A stretch of 64,000 nt of DNA from Levilactobacillus angrenensis (GCF_003946085.1 NZ_RHOB01000003.1:1-64000); one strand, 5' to 3'. Positions 8,510-16,973 are shown, counted from the first letter of the stretch. The notes: a model not told the origin generated them from the letters alone. Made by a program: numbers and translations.

Positions 8510-9403
8510 TTAGTTTTGGGTAACAGTTCCCTTGGCGTCCTTGGTAACTTTCATATCATGGATACTGATGTAACCCATGTCTTTAACCAAACTGTTTTGC
8601 ACAGCCTTGGAATCCATGTACTTCAGGAAGGCCGTGGTTGCCTTGTCAGGCGTGCCCTTGGTGTACATGTGTTCGTAAGACCAGATCTTCCACTTGTTGT
8701 TTTCAACGTTGTTGTCCGTTGGCGTTACGTTGTCAATGGACACGGCTTGTAACTTGTTCGTGAAGTAAGAGAAGGCCAGGTAACTGATGGCACCAGGTGT
8801 CGTTGCCACGATCTTTTGAACCGCACCGTTAGAATCTTGTTCTTGAGACTTCACAGCGGAAGCACCCTTCAAGACAGCATTTTCAAACGTTGCTCGCGTC
8901 CCACTGCCTTGAGCCCGGTTAATGATGACGATCTTTTGGTCTTTCCCACCAACTTCTTTCCAGTTGGTAATCTTACCCGTGAAGATTTGCTTAACTTGAG
9001 CCATCTTCAGGTTCTTGATACCGGCATCCTTGTTAACAACGGGTGCCATCCCCACAACAGCTACCTTGTGGTCAGTCAACTTGTCAGCTTTGATGCCCGC
9101 TTTTTCTTCGGCGAAGATATCAGAGTTCCCGATTGAGACGGCACCGGCTTGGACTTGGCTTAACCCAGTCCCGGACCCGCCACCTTGAACAGTCAGGTTA
9201 ACTTTGCTGTTCTTTGCTTGGAAGTTGGCACCGGCCTTAGCTGCTAAAGGTTGTAAGGCCGTGGAACCCACTGCCGTCACCTTACCAGATAAGGCTTCAC
9301 TACTACTGCTCTTGCTGCTAGTTGAACTCGTTGCCTTGCCACAACCAACTAATAATAAACTAATTGCCGCAATCCCCATTGCTAACTTTGATCCCTTATT
9401 CAT
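8510..9403 (-). CDS. pstS: Phosphate-binding lipoprotein PstS
   Basis: The 297-residue lipoprotein captures inorganic phosphate outside the cell. The signal peptide ends in a lipobox LLVGC (Cys21), followed by a Ser/Thr linker. Phosphate-pocket motifs include AVGSTALQPLA, GGGSGTGLSQVQ, IGNSDIF and the strongly conserved INRAQGSGTRATFE. ATG 9403 is selected over an earlier in-frame start (9463) because GGAGTGACAG precedes it and the signal peptide then has standard length. First gene of the operon; a candidate PHO box lies at 9539-9566. Confidence 0.95.
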   Translation of the reverse strand: MNKGSKLAMGIAAISLLLVGCGKATSSTSSKSSSSEALSGKVTAVGSTALQPLAAKAGANFQAKNSKVNLTVQGGGSGTGLSQVQAGAVSIGNSDIFAEEKAGIKADKLTDHKVAVVGMAPVVNKDAGIKNLKMAQVKQIFTGKITNWKEVGGKDQKIVIINRAQGSGTRATFENAVLKGASAVKSQEQDSNGAVQKIVATTPGAISYLAFSYFTNKLQAVSIDNVTPTDNNVENNKWKIWSYEHMYTKGTPDKATTAFLKYMDSKAVQNSLVKDMGYISIHDMKVTKDAKGTVTQN

Positions 9404-9514
9404 CTCTGTCACTCCATGTCTTTTTAAGATAGTAGAACCACCACAACGTAAGCTAAGATCCATAAAACTTTCGTGGTGCTCCCCCTTAACTTACAACCTT
9501 GATTCTACGTGGTG

Positions 9515-9566
9515 AATATATATTTTCCGTCGCATTCATGTAAATTTTCGGTAAATTTTGCCAAAA
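9515..9566 (-). promoter_or_regulatory. Candidate PHO-box promoter of pstSCAB
   Basis: On the minus strand the hexamers TTTTGG (9566-9561), TTTACC (9555-9550) and TTTACA (9544-9539) repeat with an exact 11-base period, the geometry of Bacillus PhoP boxes (TTWACA-like repeats with 5-base gaps). A TATATT -10 box lies at 9520-9515 downstream. Control by a PhoPR-type two-component system is inferred; no such regulator lies in the window. Confidence 0.6.
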
Positions 9567-9630
9567 TCCTAAAATTCTGGAAATTCGGGCGATAGTTAAG
9601 GGCCAAACACGATTAATTTATTAATAACGT

Positions 9631-9658
9631 TTGATTAATTGCGTAATATTCCGATAAT
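9631..9658 (+). promoter_or_regulatory. Promoter of the gene at 9690
   Basis: TTGATT (9631-9636) and GATAAT (9653-9658) with a 16-base spacer, 32 bases before the GTG start codon. Confidence 0.55.
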
Positions 9659-9689
9659 GGCTAGAATTAAGGGTAAGAGGTGACCAGAA

Positions 9690-10040
9690 GTGGCAAATAA
9701 AAAAGAAAGAGTCGCACGGCACGCCATCATCGTTGATATGAATGACTTTTTGATGGATTATGCCGCCATTAAATTAGGGAAACAACCCAATTTAGCTGAA
9801 AAGGTCGCAGCCGCGGCCAAATCGGATCTGACCGGACTGGATCAATTGTTCAAGGACGATGGTGCTGGCCGGCGGACCAAGTATTTGGACCTCGCCGAAG
9901 GATTTTTACATGACGAAGCTGATGCTGACGAAGCCAACGCGCCCCACGACTTTACCGCTGCTAGCAACACCTTAGCCCGTGAAGCCATGAGCTATCTTAG
10001 TAGCCACCCCAACGAATTTGACCGTTGGGAAGAAGAATAA
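9690..10040 (+). CDS. Hypothetical cytoplasmic protein, 116 residues
   Basis: It starts with GTG at 9690, supported by AAGAGGTG nine bases upstream. The protein is soluble, with a basic N-terminus and a strongly acidic C-terminal half (repeated E/D, ending FDRWEEE); predicted mostly helical. No family was recognised. It has its own promoter (9631-9658) and terminator (10052-10097), so it is a monocistronic unit lying divergently to pstS. The short shared intergenic region with the pst promoter is a hint, not proof, of a phosphate link. Confidence 0.7.
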   Translation: MANKKERVARHAIIVDMNDFLMDYAAIKLGKQPNLAEKVAAAAKSDLTGLDQLFKDDGAGRRTKYLDLAEGFLHDEADADEANAPHDFTAASNTLAREAMSYLSSHPNEFDRWEEE

Positions 10041-10051
10041 AAAATGTCTAT

Positions 10052-10097
10052 AAAATTAGCGTCGCCAACTCGTAAAGAGTCGCGGCGCTAATTTTTT
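10052..10097. terminator. Bidirectional terminator
   Basis: AAATTAGCG/CGCTAATTT arms enclose a second stem (GCC..GGC, ACTCgtaaaGAGT); T-rich and A-rich flanks suit both converging genes. Confidence 0.85.
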
Positions 10098-10101
10098 CGG
10101 T

Positions 10102-10305
10102 TTATTGCCATCGCCATAGATCAGCCTTCATATTCGTTGCGATAATTTTAGATAAGAGGTCAACAAATTGATCGGGCATATAGCTTGCCGTATCGAACGT
10201 CGTGGGTTGATCGTTAATTTTGGTAATTATCAAACCCTGGTGCTCCAGCGTCAGCCCGTACTTCGGCGCAATCTGGCAGAGCCGTTCAACTTGTGCTTCG
10301 TCCAT
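10102..10305 (-). CDS. Small hypothetical protein, 67 residues
   Basis: An ATG at 10305 is preceded by GAGGGGGAATT. The 67-residue product is soluble, has an alternating hydrophobic pattern (LEHQGLIITKINDQ), and ends in the aromatic tail LWRWQ. It shares a bidirectional terminator with the preceding convergent gene. Family not recognised. Confidence 0.6.
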   Translation of the reverse strand: MDEAQVERLCQIAPKYGLTLEHQGLIITKINDQPTTFDTASYMPDQFVDLLSKIIATNMKADLWRWQ

Positions 10306-10354
10306 CCTAATTCCCCCTCAACTGTCTGCTTTGAGCTTAGCGAATCTCCTCGCT

Positions 10355-10392
10355 GCCGTCAAGCGCTGGTCATCTGCCGAATGCTTGACGGC
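10355..10392. repeat. Perfect 10-bp inverted repeat
   Basis: GCCGTCAAGC (10355-10364) and GCTTGACGGC (10383-10392) can form a hairpin with an 18-base loop. No T-tract follows on either strand, so it is not a classical terminator; it lies upstream of the small minus-strand gene ending at 10102. Confidence 0.6.
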
Positions 10393-10415
10393 GAAAAATG
10401 ACTTTCAGCCTGAGG

Positions 10416-10716
10416 GTTACTAGCACACACTCTAGTAGCCGGGAGTTCGCCAAACATGGGTTCAGCCGTAGGAGTTGCCTTAGCGGCGCGGTTCATGCCT
10501 CTTAGACAACCGGCGTCTTTGAGACTCGGGCTTTCGGCTCAAAGCGAGGCCGAGACCGGTTCCCAGGCTCGGTCCGGTCCACCCACCGCGTTCCGACCCA
10601 TAGTTGGCGGACGGTAGGCGGCCAGTTCGAACTACGAAGCTGTAAAAAATTAATTTTAACGTGGGAAGTTGCGTGATGACAATGTTTCTAGCTGATTTTC
10701 ATCTTTCAATCTTTAG
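10416..10716 (-). repeat. Interspersed repeat, copy A (5' half only, inverted)
   Basis: Read on the minus strand it begins CTAAAGATTGAAAGATG, the best-preserved left terminus of the family, then follows the other copies through the CGCGAC box, the CCGTCCGCC arm and the GCCGCTAAGGCAACT arm, and stops after GCTAGTAAC; the 3' half is missing. It is the only clearly inverted long copy in the window. It fills most of the 520-bp gap between 10306 and 10826. Confidence 0.85.
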
Positions 10717-10725
10717 TTTAAGCCT

Positions 10726-10756
10726 AAAAAGCGAGGCCGCCTATAGCGACCCCGCA
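10726..10756 (-). terminator. Probable terminator of the HPr-like gene
   Basis: On the minus strand GCGGGG pairs with CCTCGC across a 13-base loop, followed by TTTTT (10730-10726). Moderate stability. Confidence 0.5.
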
Positions 10757-10826
10757 ATTAAAAATCTAGTTATCCGCAATGTAATCGCACCGACTACCAG
10801 TCCGACCAACCTGCGCTAAATCTTCT

Positions 10827-11096
10827 TTAATAACAATACTTATCCTTGGCCAGCTGCTGATGAATGGCGGCTGCCAACTTAGCCTCGTCCGGGCCGTCCG
10901 CGACGACCTGAACAAAATCGCCCCCATACTGGGAAAGTTGCGCCACTTCCTGGGCCAGCTGCGGATTCAGCTCAACGTTTTGATTGACCCGAATCATTGC
11001 TGTCCCGGTATAGCGCTGGCAAATACGTTGCAGCGCTACTCCTTCGTCTTGGATCGTGGGCGTTTCTTGGTATAATGGGAATCCGATTGTCTTCAT
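10827..11096 (-). CDS. HPr-like small protein without the phosphorylatable histidine
   Basis: An 89-residue protein. Its C-terminal half (QYGGDFVQVVADGPDEAKLAAAIHQQL) resembles the second half of PTS phosphocarrier HPr (GDEV.I.ADG.DE..A...L), but no His sits in the position of the HPr active site, and the segment before it (RVNQNVELNPQLAQEVAQL) replaces the usual loop. ATG 11096 is chosen over an upstream GTG (11105) because AGAGGTG lies eight bases before it. It stands alone. A regulatory or moonlighting role is possible; the assignment to the HPr fold is by pattern only. Confidence 0.6.
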   Translation of the reverse strand: MKTIGFPLYQETPTIQDEGVALQRICQRYTGTAMIRVNQNVELNPQLAQEVAQLSQYGGDFVQVVADGPDEAKLAAAIHQQLAKDKYCY

Positions 11097-11248
11097 CTTA
11101 ATCACCTCTGCATCCTATTGTAAGCGATTACATACAGTTTGCCAATCCTTTTAGAAAATTTTCACAAGATAAACAACTTCCGCGAACACGCGTTCAAACT
11201 CGGCGGAAAGTGTGGTATGATATTGCCAGAAATGGAGGCGATGGCCGG

Positions 11249-13612
11249 ATGACAATTAAATTAGGAGTACGGGAGCTGGTGGAGTTCACCCTCCGCACTG
11301 GCGACCTCAGCGCCACCTCAGGCAGCCAGAACACCGCGCTACTCGGCGCGCAGATCCACCGTCGCCTACAAAAACAGCGCGGCGAGCACTACCAAAAGGA
11401 ATACTACTTAGATAAGGAACTGAACTTAAACGGCAATGACTATTTGATCCACGGCCGAGCCGATGGCGTGACTTTAACAGAAAAAACCGCCAGCATTGAA
11501 GAAATCAAGACGTCTGAGACCATCTTCGACCAGCTCAGTGACAACACGCTGACGCTCTACTGGGCGCAAGTCAAGATCTACGCCTACCTCCTCATGACCA
11601 AGGAAACTGACCTCGACCAAGTCACGTTGACACTGACCTATTTTCAGACCAACACGGAGACGACCACCCAAACAGACCAGGTCATCACGCGTGACGAAGC
11701 CACCACCTTCTTTGACCAGGTGATTGCGGAGTACGTGACTTGGCTGAAATTCCGCTCGGACTTACGCGACCGCCGGGACCCCACCATCCAACAACTCAGC
11801 TTTCCTTTCGGCGCGTACCGGCCGGGACAACGAGAACTGGCCGTTGCCGTGTACAAGACGATTCTGACCAGCAAACGCCTCTTTGCCGAAGCCCCCACCG
11901 GAACGGGTAAAACGATTTCGACCCTTTTCCCCAGCATCAAAGCGATTGGTGAGGGTGTGATCCAACGCATTTTTTATTTAACGGCTAAACAAAGCACGCG
12001 GCGGGTGGCCGAAGAAGCCGTCAGCCTGATGGCAAGTCAGGGCTTGCGACTCAAGAGCATCACCTTGACGGCCAAAGACAAGATTATGTTTCCCGAAGAA
12101 GCCGACCTGACGCCCGAGGAAAATCCCTACATGCTGGGCTATTACGACCGGTTGAAGCCGGCATTATTAGACTTGATTCAACACAACGACCAGCTGACCC
12201 GCCCCGTCATCGAGGCGTATGCGCGCAAACACACCCTGGATCCGTTTGAATTTCAGTTGGATGCCAGCTTATTTTGTGACGTCATCATTGGCGACTACAA
12301 CTATCTGTTCGACCCGCAAGTCCACCTCCAACGGTTCTTTGCGACGGAGGACCCCGACAACTTTTTCCTGATTGACGAGGCCCACAACTTGGTCAGCCGC
12401 TCGCGAGATATGTATTCGGCCGCCATTACCAGCCGGCCGCTGGACCATTTGATCGACGAAAGCCGCGACCTGGCTGCCGCCACTCCTAAGCTCCGTCGAC
12501 GCCTGCAGGACTTGCGCGCAACGTTTAGCGACGTGGCCCAACCGATGCTCGCGGACGGTGAGACGGACAAGACCTTTTTGTTGCCACCAGAAAATTTCGA
12601 CCACGACCTTGGCCGCTTGGTCGAAGCCATTCACGAATGGTTGGTCGACCAGCCGCAGACGCCCTTTACCCAAGCCATTTTGGATTACTACTTCACGGCC
12701 ATCAGCTACCAGCGCATCGGCGAATACTTTGACGACACCTACCGCATGCGCCTTGAAGTCGCGGACGGCAACATCACGCTCAAGGAATTATGCTTGGACC
12801 CCAGCGCCTTTCTCGCCGATAGCTTGGCGTTGGGCCATGGCGCCGTGCTCTTCTCCGCGACTTTGTCGCCCATGTCCTACTACCAAACGGTGCTCGGCGG
12901 CGACCAGGACAGTCTGGCTTACCAGCTAGATTCGCCCTTTGAGCCCGAACACCAGGCCATCTTGGTGACCAACTATATTCAAACGACCTACAAACAACGT
13001 GACGCCAATCTGGCCAAAATTCTGCTGGCCATCAAGACGTTGGTCGACGGCAAGACCGGCAACTACCTGATTTTCTTGCCCTCCTACAGCTACCTCTTGA
13101 CTGTCAGCCAGGCCTTTCACCTGGCCTACCCCCACATTAAAACCGTCTGCCAAGAAGCCAAAATGGCCGAGGCCGACCGCACCGCCTTTCTTGCCAGCTT
13201 TGCCGCTGATCCTAGCGAAACATTGGTGGGCTTCGCCATTCTCGGCGGCATCTTTTCCGAGGGCATCGACCTCAAAGCCGACCGCTTGATTGGCGTGGGC
13301 ATCGTGAGTGTTGGCTTGCCCGGCATCAATCCGGAAACGGACCTGCTGCGCGACTACTTTGATGAGCAATCCCACCGGGGGTTTGCCTTTGCCTACCAGA
13401 TTCCCGGCTTAAACAACGTCTTTCAGGCGGCCGGGCGGTTGATTCGTGGCTCTAAGGACGTCGGCATCATTTTACTGATGGATCAGCGGTTCGCCAGTCC
13501 GCGCTACACCGACCTGTATCCCCGACACTGGCAACATTTCCGCCGACTCTACCGACCGGAACAATTGACCACGGCCGTGCAAAATTTCTGGCATCAGGAG
13601 GTTCCCCAATGA
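11249..13612 (+). CDS. Rad3/DinG-type helicase with N-terminal PD-(D/E)XK nuclease, Fe-S cysteines lost
   Basis: A 787-residue fusion. Residues 1-170 carry a RecB/Cas4-like nuclease pattern (H37, E51, D72, E85-I-K87). Residues 190-787 form a superfamily 2 helicase of the XPD/DinG group: Walker A EAPTGTGKT (about 214-222), DEAH box (376-379), motif V/VI region FSEGIDLKAD and QAAGRLIRGSKDVG. Homologues bind a 4Fe-4S cluster through four Cys between Walker A and DEAH; here that stretch has one Cys (C343). Positions typically Cys read as ENPY and LDPFEF. ATG 11249 follows GGAGG at 10 bases; an earlier in-frame codon (11210) lacks a site. It overlaps the next gene by four bases. Likely role: DNA unwinding and cleavage in repair or defence (inference). 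Confidence 0.85.
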   Translation: MTIKLGVRELVEFTLRTGDLSATSGSQNTALLGAQIHRRLQKQRGEHYQKEYYLDKELNLNGNDYLIHGRADGVTLTEKTASIEEIKTSETIFDQLSDNTLTLYWAQVKIYAYLLMTKETDLDQVTLTLTYFQTNTETTTQTDQVITRDEATTFFDQVIAEYVTWLKFRSDLRDRRDPTIQQLSFPFGAYRPGQRELAVAVYKTILTSKRLFAEAPTGTGKTISTLFPSIKAIGEGVIQRIFYLTAKQSTRRVAEEAVSLMASQGLRLKSITLTAKDKIMFPEEADLTPEENPYMLGYYDRLKPALLDLIQHNDQLTRPVIEAYARKHTLDPFEFQLDASLFCDVIIGDYNYLFDPQVHLQRFFATEDPDNFFLIDEAHNLVSRSRDMYSAAITSRPLDHLIDESRDLAAATPKLRRRLQDLRATFSDVAQPMLADGETDKTFLLPPENFDHDLGRLVEAIHEWLVDQPQTPFTQAILDYYFTAISYQRIGEYFDDTYRMRLEVADGNITLKELCLDPSAFLADSLALGHGAVLFSATLSPMSYYQTVLGGDQDSLAYQLDSPFEPEHQAILVTNYIQTTYKQRDANLAKILLAIKTLVDGKTGNYLIFLPSYSYLLTVSQAFHLAYPHIKTVCQEAKMAEADRTAFLASFAADPSETLVGFAILGGIFSEGIDLKADRLIGVGIVSVGLPGINPETDLLRDYFDEQSHRGFAFAYQIPGLNNVFQAAGRLIRGSKDVGIILLMDQRFASPRYTDLYPRHWQHFRRLYRPEQLTTAVQNFWHQEVPQ

Positions 13613-14301
13613 AAACCAAATTAACGTTAGCCCTCGAGGCCACGCTTTACGCTTACTGTCGCGAGGCCGGGGCCTTTGCCGTCGAGGAAGTGACCATGCC
13701 AGACGACCAGGGCATCGTCGACACGCTCAGCTACCAGGAGTTGCCGGACAAGTCCATCGAATGGCGTTGCTACGAGTTGAAGGTCACCAAGAGTGATTTT
13801 CACTCCAAGGCCAAATTAAGCTTCATCGGCCACTACAACTACTTCGTCTTGCCCCTCAAGCTTTATCAGGAAGTTGCGGATGAAATTCCGGCTAAAATCG
13901 GCGTGCTGATTTACCGGCCGTTTGACCCCGCCCTGCTGGCCACCGCTACCGAAGCACCTAGTACGCCTGGTTATTTGACCGTAGCTCGCCCACCGCGGCG
14001 TCAGGACTTGCAGGTTCCCGAATCAGAATTGACGACGCGCTTCATCGCCTCGCAAGCCCGGGAAGTCGGCAAGGCCAAGCAGATGGCCACCGGCTTGAAA
14101 CAATACAGCACCGAGCGACTCTACCAGGAATTGAAGAAGCGCCATCAACACTATGATATCTACGACCCAGACGCCAATTTTTATGACCAGTTCATCGACG
14201 ATACCCAGTCCACGGCAGTCACGGCCCTGCAGAGCGAAATCGACGCCCTGAACCTCGAGCGTCACCAGCTCCAGCAACAGCTGAAGGAGTCGCAATCATG
14301 A
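13609..14301 (+). CDS. PD-(D/E)XK nuclease-like protein (MmcB/phage-type)
   Basis: A 230-residue protein. The first 100 residues show a restriction-enzyme-like arrangement: E10, D38 (IVDTLSY) and E56-L-K58 inside YELKVTKSDFHSK, then HYNYFVLP and IPAKIGVLIY. This pattern is shared with MmcB-like putative DNA repair endonucleases and with small phage proteins. The C-terminal 60 residues are helical, ending in a short coiled coil. It starts at an ATGA overlap with the helicase gene, with CAGGAGG upstream, and its own stop overlaps the next gene by four bases, so the three are one translation-coupled unit. Function is inferred from motifs only. Confidence 0.7.
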   Translation: MKTKLTLALEATLYAYCREAGAFAVEEVTMPDDQGIVDTLSYQELPDKSIEWRCYELKVTKSDFHSKAKLSFIGHYNYFVLPLKLYQEVADEIPAKIGVLIYRPFDPALLATATEAPSTPGYLTVARPPRRQDLQVPESELTTRFIASQAREVGKAKQMATGLKQYSTERLYQELKKRHQHYDIYDPDANFYDQFIDDTQSTAVTALQSEIDALNLERHQLQQQLKESQS

Positions 14302-15215
14302 TGTATTTTCCCTATTTTCGCGGACGCCAGTATGACCTATTAGCCTTAAAAAACATTGCCCAGCAACAGGTTTTGCCTGCCAACATTATTCCCATCATTG
14401 AACCGGTTCGCGACATTCGGGCGCTCCCACAAACCGTTGCGGCGTTCGTCGAGCACGGCCAACCGCTTGTGGTCATCGCCAATCCCACCGTCAGTGACTA
14501 CGCCTTGACCCAGCAAAAGCTTTACGACTGGCGGCCCTACGCGACTAATCCGCAACTCATCGTTGGCCACGTGCTGACGCCAACCACGATTGCTGACAGT
14601 TTGGTTCCTACGCCGGCGCACCGGACGTTGCTGGTCGCGCGGCAGTACGACGAACTGGTGGCCGTCCAGCAAGCCGGTTGGCTCGACACCCCGACCTATT
14701 TACTGGTGCCACCTGAGGCTCGGATTCGCCAACTGGTAGACCGGCCTAGCGTGAGTCTCTTTGATCACGCCTGGGTCCCTGAGCACGACCGGAGCTACGC
14801 CGATATCGTTGACGGCTTTTTCAGCGATGACTGGGAATTGGCGCCCCTCGACGGCTATCAGGGCGTCAGCGACTACACCATTGGCGGCGCCCATTACAGC
14901 GAGCACGGCTATCCGGCCCGTGCCGTCACCCTGCACCTGACCTACTTTGCCGGCGACCAGCTACGGATTCACCGCTTCGTTTCCGATGACCGCGACGATT
15001 TTCGCCACCCCAAGGAAAAGTTCTTCCAGGCCGTCGCCAAATTAGCGCAGTGGTTGCCCGAGCAAGCCGCTGCCGTCCAAACACCGGCGGCCCAGGCCTT
15101 AGCAGCATACCATGACCAGCACCATTTTCCTGGACTGGGTGTGGTCAAACGGCTGAGTCTGGAGCACCATTTGCAGACCATGGCCGCTTACTTTAAAAAG
15201 CATTACCCAGTCTGA
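14298..15215 (+). CDS. sce7725-family protein
   Basis: A 305-residue protein starting MMYFPYFRGRQYDLLALKN and continuing with IIPIIEPVRD, which is the hallmark opening of the sce7725 family (uncharacterised, beta-barrel-like phage/defence-associated proteins often next to a nuclease-like sce7726 partner). No catalytic motif is evident. The first ATG (14298) overlaps the previous stop; the next codon is also ATG. It is the last gene of the three-gene unit and is followed by a strong terminator. Family recognition is from memory of the N-terminal signature, so moderately sure. Confidence 0.7.
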   Translation: MMYFPYFRGRQYDLLALKNIAQQQVLPANIIPIIEPVRDIRALPQTVAAFVEHGQPLVVIANPTVSDYALTQQKLYDWRPYATNPQLIVGHVLTPTTIADSLVPTPAHRTLLVARQYDELVAVQQAGWLDTPTYLLVPPEARIRQLVDRPSVSLFDHAWVPEHDRSYADIVDGFFSDDWELAPLDGYQGVSDYTIGGAHYSEHGYPARAVTLHLTYFAGDQLRIHRFVSDDRDDFRHPKEKFFQAVAKLAQWLPEQAAAVQTPAAQALAAYHDQHHFPGLGVVKRLSLEHHLQTMAAYFKKHYPV

Positions 15216-15293
15216 TCAACTACCACCAAACGCTTGCCAACCCTGGACTTTCGGGTAACGCCAAGCGGCCAGTGCAGTCTATCCCAGACAAAA

Positions 15294-15332
15294 AATACCG
15301 CAGTCAGCAAGTTTACCGACTGCGGTATTTCA
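15294..15332. terminator. Bidirectional terminator
   Basis: A perfect 12-bp stem AATACCGCAGTC (15294-15305) with GACTGCGGTATT (15318-15329), A-rich before and T-rich after, between convergent genes. Confidence 0.92.
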
Positions 15333-15349
15333 TTTTGGTCTCATATTTG

Positions 15350-16390
15350 TTAAGCGGGTAAGACGCTGACACCTTCTGGGACCATGAAGTCCTTTTGAAC
15401 CAGCGTTAACTTGCCGCTATCTGCGTCGCGTTTGAACAATGAGGCGTTGTCTGAGTTTTGGTTGACGACCACGACCAGGCTTTGATCGGCAGTCCAGTTG
15501 AAGTCCCGTGGGAAGTCACCTTCCGTCGAGATACGTTGGACCAACGTCAATTTGCCCGCATCATCACTGGCAAAGACGGCCAGCGAATTGTTGCCCCGGT
15601 TGGACACGTAAACGAAGCGGCCATCACTACTCAAGCGAATAGCAGCGGCACCGTTGTGAGCCGTCCAGTCGGCCGGAATCGTCGAGGTGATTTCCTTAAC
15701 GGCAAACTTGCCAGCAGCTGGATCGTAGCTCAAGGTGGCTACGTTGCTACTCAATTCACCGACCAGGTAAGCCACACCCTTTTGGTCATCAAAGACAATG
15801 TGCCGTGGGCCATAACCGGCGGGCATTTCCAATTGGCTGACTGGGGACAGTTTACCAGCATCAGACACGTCATAAACGTAGACGCGGTCTGAACCTAAGT
15901 CGCAGACGACTAACCGGTGGTCCGGCGTCAAGTCAGCGAAATGTGGGTGGGGACCGTCAGCTTGTTCAGGTGCCGGTCCGACTGGATCAGAATCCACGAC
16001 CTTATCCGTTTGGGTCAGCGTCCCGTCTTCGGCAATGGCGTAAACCGTCACTGCGGCCGTGTGGTAGTTGGCCGTGTAGACCAATTGCCGGTCTTCGTCT
16101 ACCGCCACGTAGGCTGGTGACGAACCTGGGTCCAAGACCTGTTGGATGGCCCGTGGCTTTTCTTCTGACACGTCATAGATGATCAACCCACCGTGAGTCT
16201 CGCCATCCGTTTCCTTCTTGTTGATGACGTATAAACGCTTGGCTGCGGCCTTGGCAATGTAGGTTGGGCTTCCAGCTGAAGCTAACCATTCACAATCCAT
16301 GAGCTTAGGTGCTGCGGTGTCCACGCTGATCCGGTAGATCCCGCGACTAATGCGCTTGGTATAAGTTCCAATGTAAAAATCTTCCGTCAT
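15350..16390 (-). CDS. pgl: Lactonase of the 6-phosphogluconolactonase (YbhE/Pgl) beta-propeller family
   Basis: A 346-residue cytosolic protein. It hydrolyses 6-phosphogluconolactone to 6-phosphogluconate in the oxidative pentose phosphate/phosphoketolase route, if the family assignment holds for substrate. The family signature is visible: IGTYTKRISRGIYRISVD at the N-terminus, repeated blades such as GPHPHFADLTPDHRLVVCDLGSDRVYVYDV, GPRHIVFDD and FVYVSNRGNNSLAVF. ATG 16390 follows AAAGGGG at nine bases; a TTG at 16408 in frame overlaps that site and is rejected. Monocistronic, converging on a strong terminator. Confidence 0.88.
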   Translation of the reverse strand: MTEDFYIGTYTKRISRGIYRISVDTAAPKLMDCEWLASAGSPTYIAKAAAKRLYVINKKETDGETHGGLIIYDVSEEKPRAIQQVLDPGSSPAYVAVDEDRQLVYTANYHTAAVTVYAIAEDGTLTQTDKVVDSDPVGPAPEQADGPHPHFADLTPDHRLVVCDLGSDRVYVYDVSDAGKLSPVSQLEMPAGYGPRHIVFDDQKGVAYLVGELSSNVATLSYDPAAGKFAVKEITSTIPADWTAHNGAAAIRLSSDGRFVYVSNRGNNSLAVFASDDAGKLTLVQRISTEGDFPRDFNWTADQSLVVVVNQNSDNASLFKRDADSGKLTLVQKDFMVPEGVSVLPA

Positions 16391-16529
16391 GTGTGCTGCC
16401 CCTTTCAACTAGTTACTATCACTTTTAAGTATAGCACAGCTAGCAGAGAAACACCGAGGAAGTCACTGGTAGAAATCCGTAAAGACCGGTACAATGGAGA
16501 CAAATCACTTTTGAAAGGACCTACTACCC

Positions 16530-16973
16530 ATGTCTAGTTTTGAAGGGTATCATCCCCTACTGACCCCCCTCTTTCGCTTCGATTGGCTGACACAGTTCAA
16601 CTTGAAAAATGTTGCTGACCTGACTGGCAGCGACCTTGGCGCCACCGCCGACTGGGTCAACACCACCATGCACGACACCATGAATCGAACCGCGTTGACC
16701 TGGGGAATTGAACGTCGCCGGGTCCACAAGCTGGTCGCCTGGGGCGGCTTTCGCGAACTGGACCTGACTGGTCATACTGGTCAAATTGGCTTTCACGGCA
16801 AACGCCTCCCCGCCAGTGAGCAGCAAGAAATCGTTGACCGCCTCGTTCATTTTGGTCACGAAGAACTTCAGCTCACCGAATTGACGCTCACCAACGCTGA
16901 TAAATTAGACAGCGCCGTCCTGGCCGCCGCTGGTTTCCAGCAGCACGCCGATTCCTGGCAGTGGCGGGCTTAG
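16530..16973 (+). CDS. GNAT-like acetyltransferase
   Basis: A 147-residue protein resembling a divergent Gcn5-related N-acetyltransferase. It keeps the beta-strand/turn pattern LVAWGGFRELDLTG...IGFHGKRLP, then a helix, and a C-terminal ELTLTNADKLDSAVLAAAGF segment typical of the RimJ/L-type GNAT end (N..S...A...GF). The acetyl-CoA P-loop is not clearly preserved, so enzymatic activity is uncertain. A GAAAGGACC site precedes the ATG. The downstream gap holds a repeat fragment and a terminator. Confidence 0.6.
   Translation: MSSFEGYHPLLTPLFRFDWLTQFNLKNVADLTGSDLGATADWVNTTMHDTMNRTALTWGIERRRVHKLVAWGGFRELDLTGHTGQIGFHGKRLPASEQQEIVDRLVHFGHEELQLTELTLTNADKLDSAVLAAAGFQQHADSWQWRA

Noticed and set aside
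10306-10826. Possible tRNA or rRNA fragment in a GC-rich structured gap
   Set aside because: The structure is explained by the interspersed repeat (copy A); no tRNA cloverleaf or rRNA motif was found.
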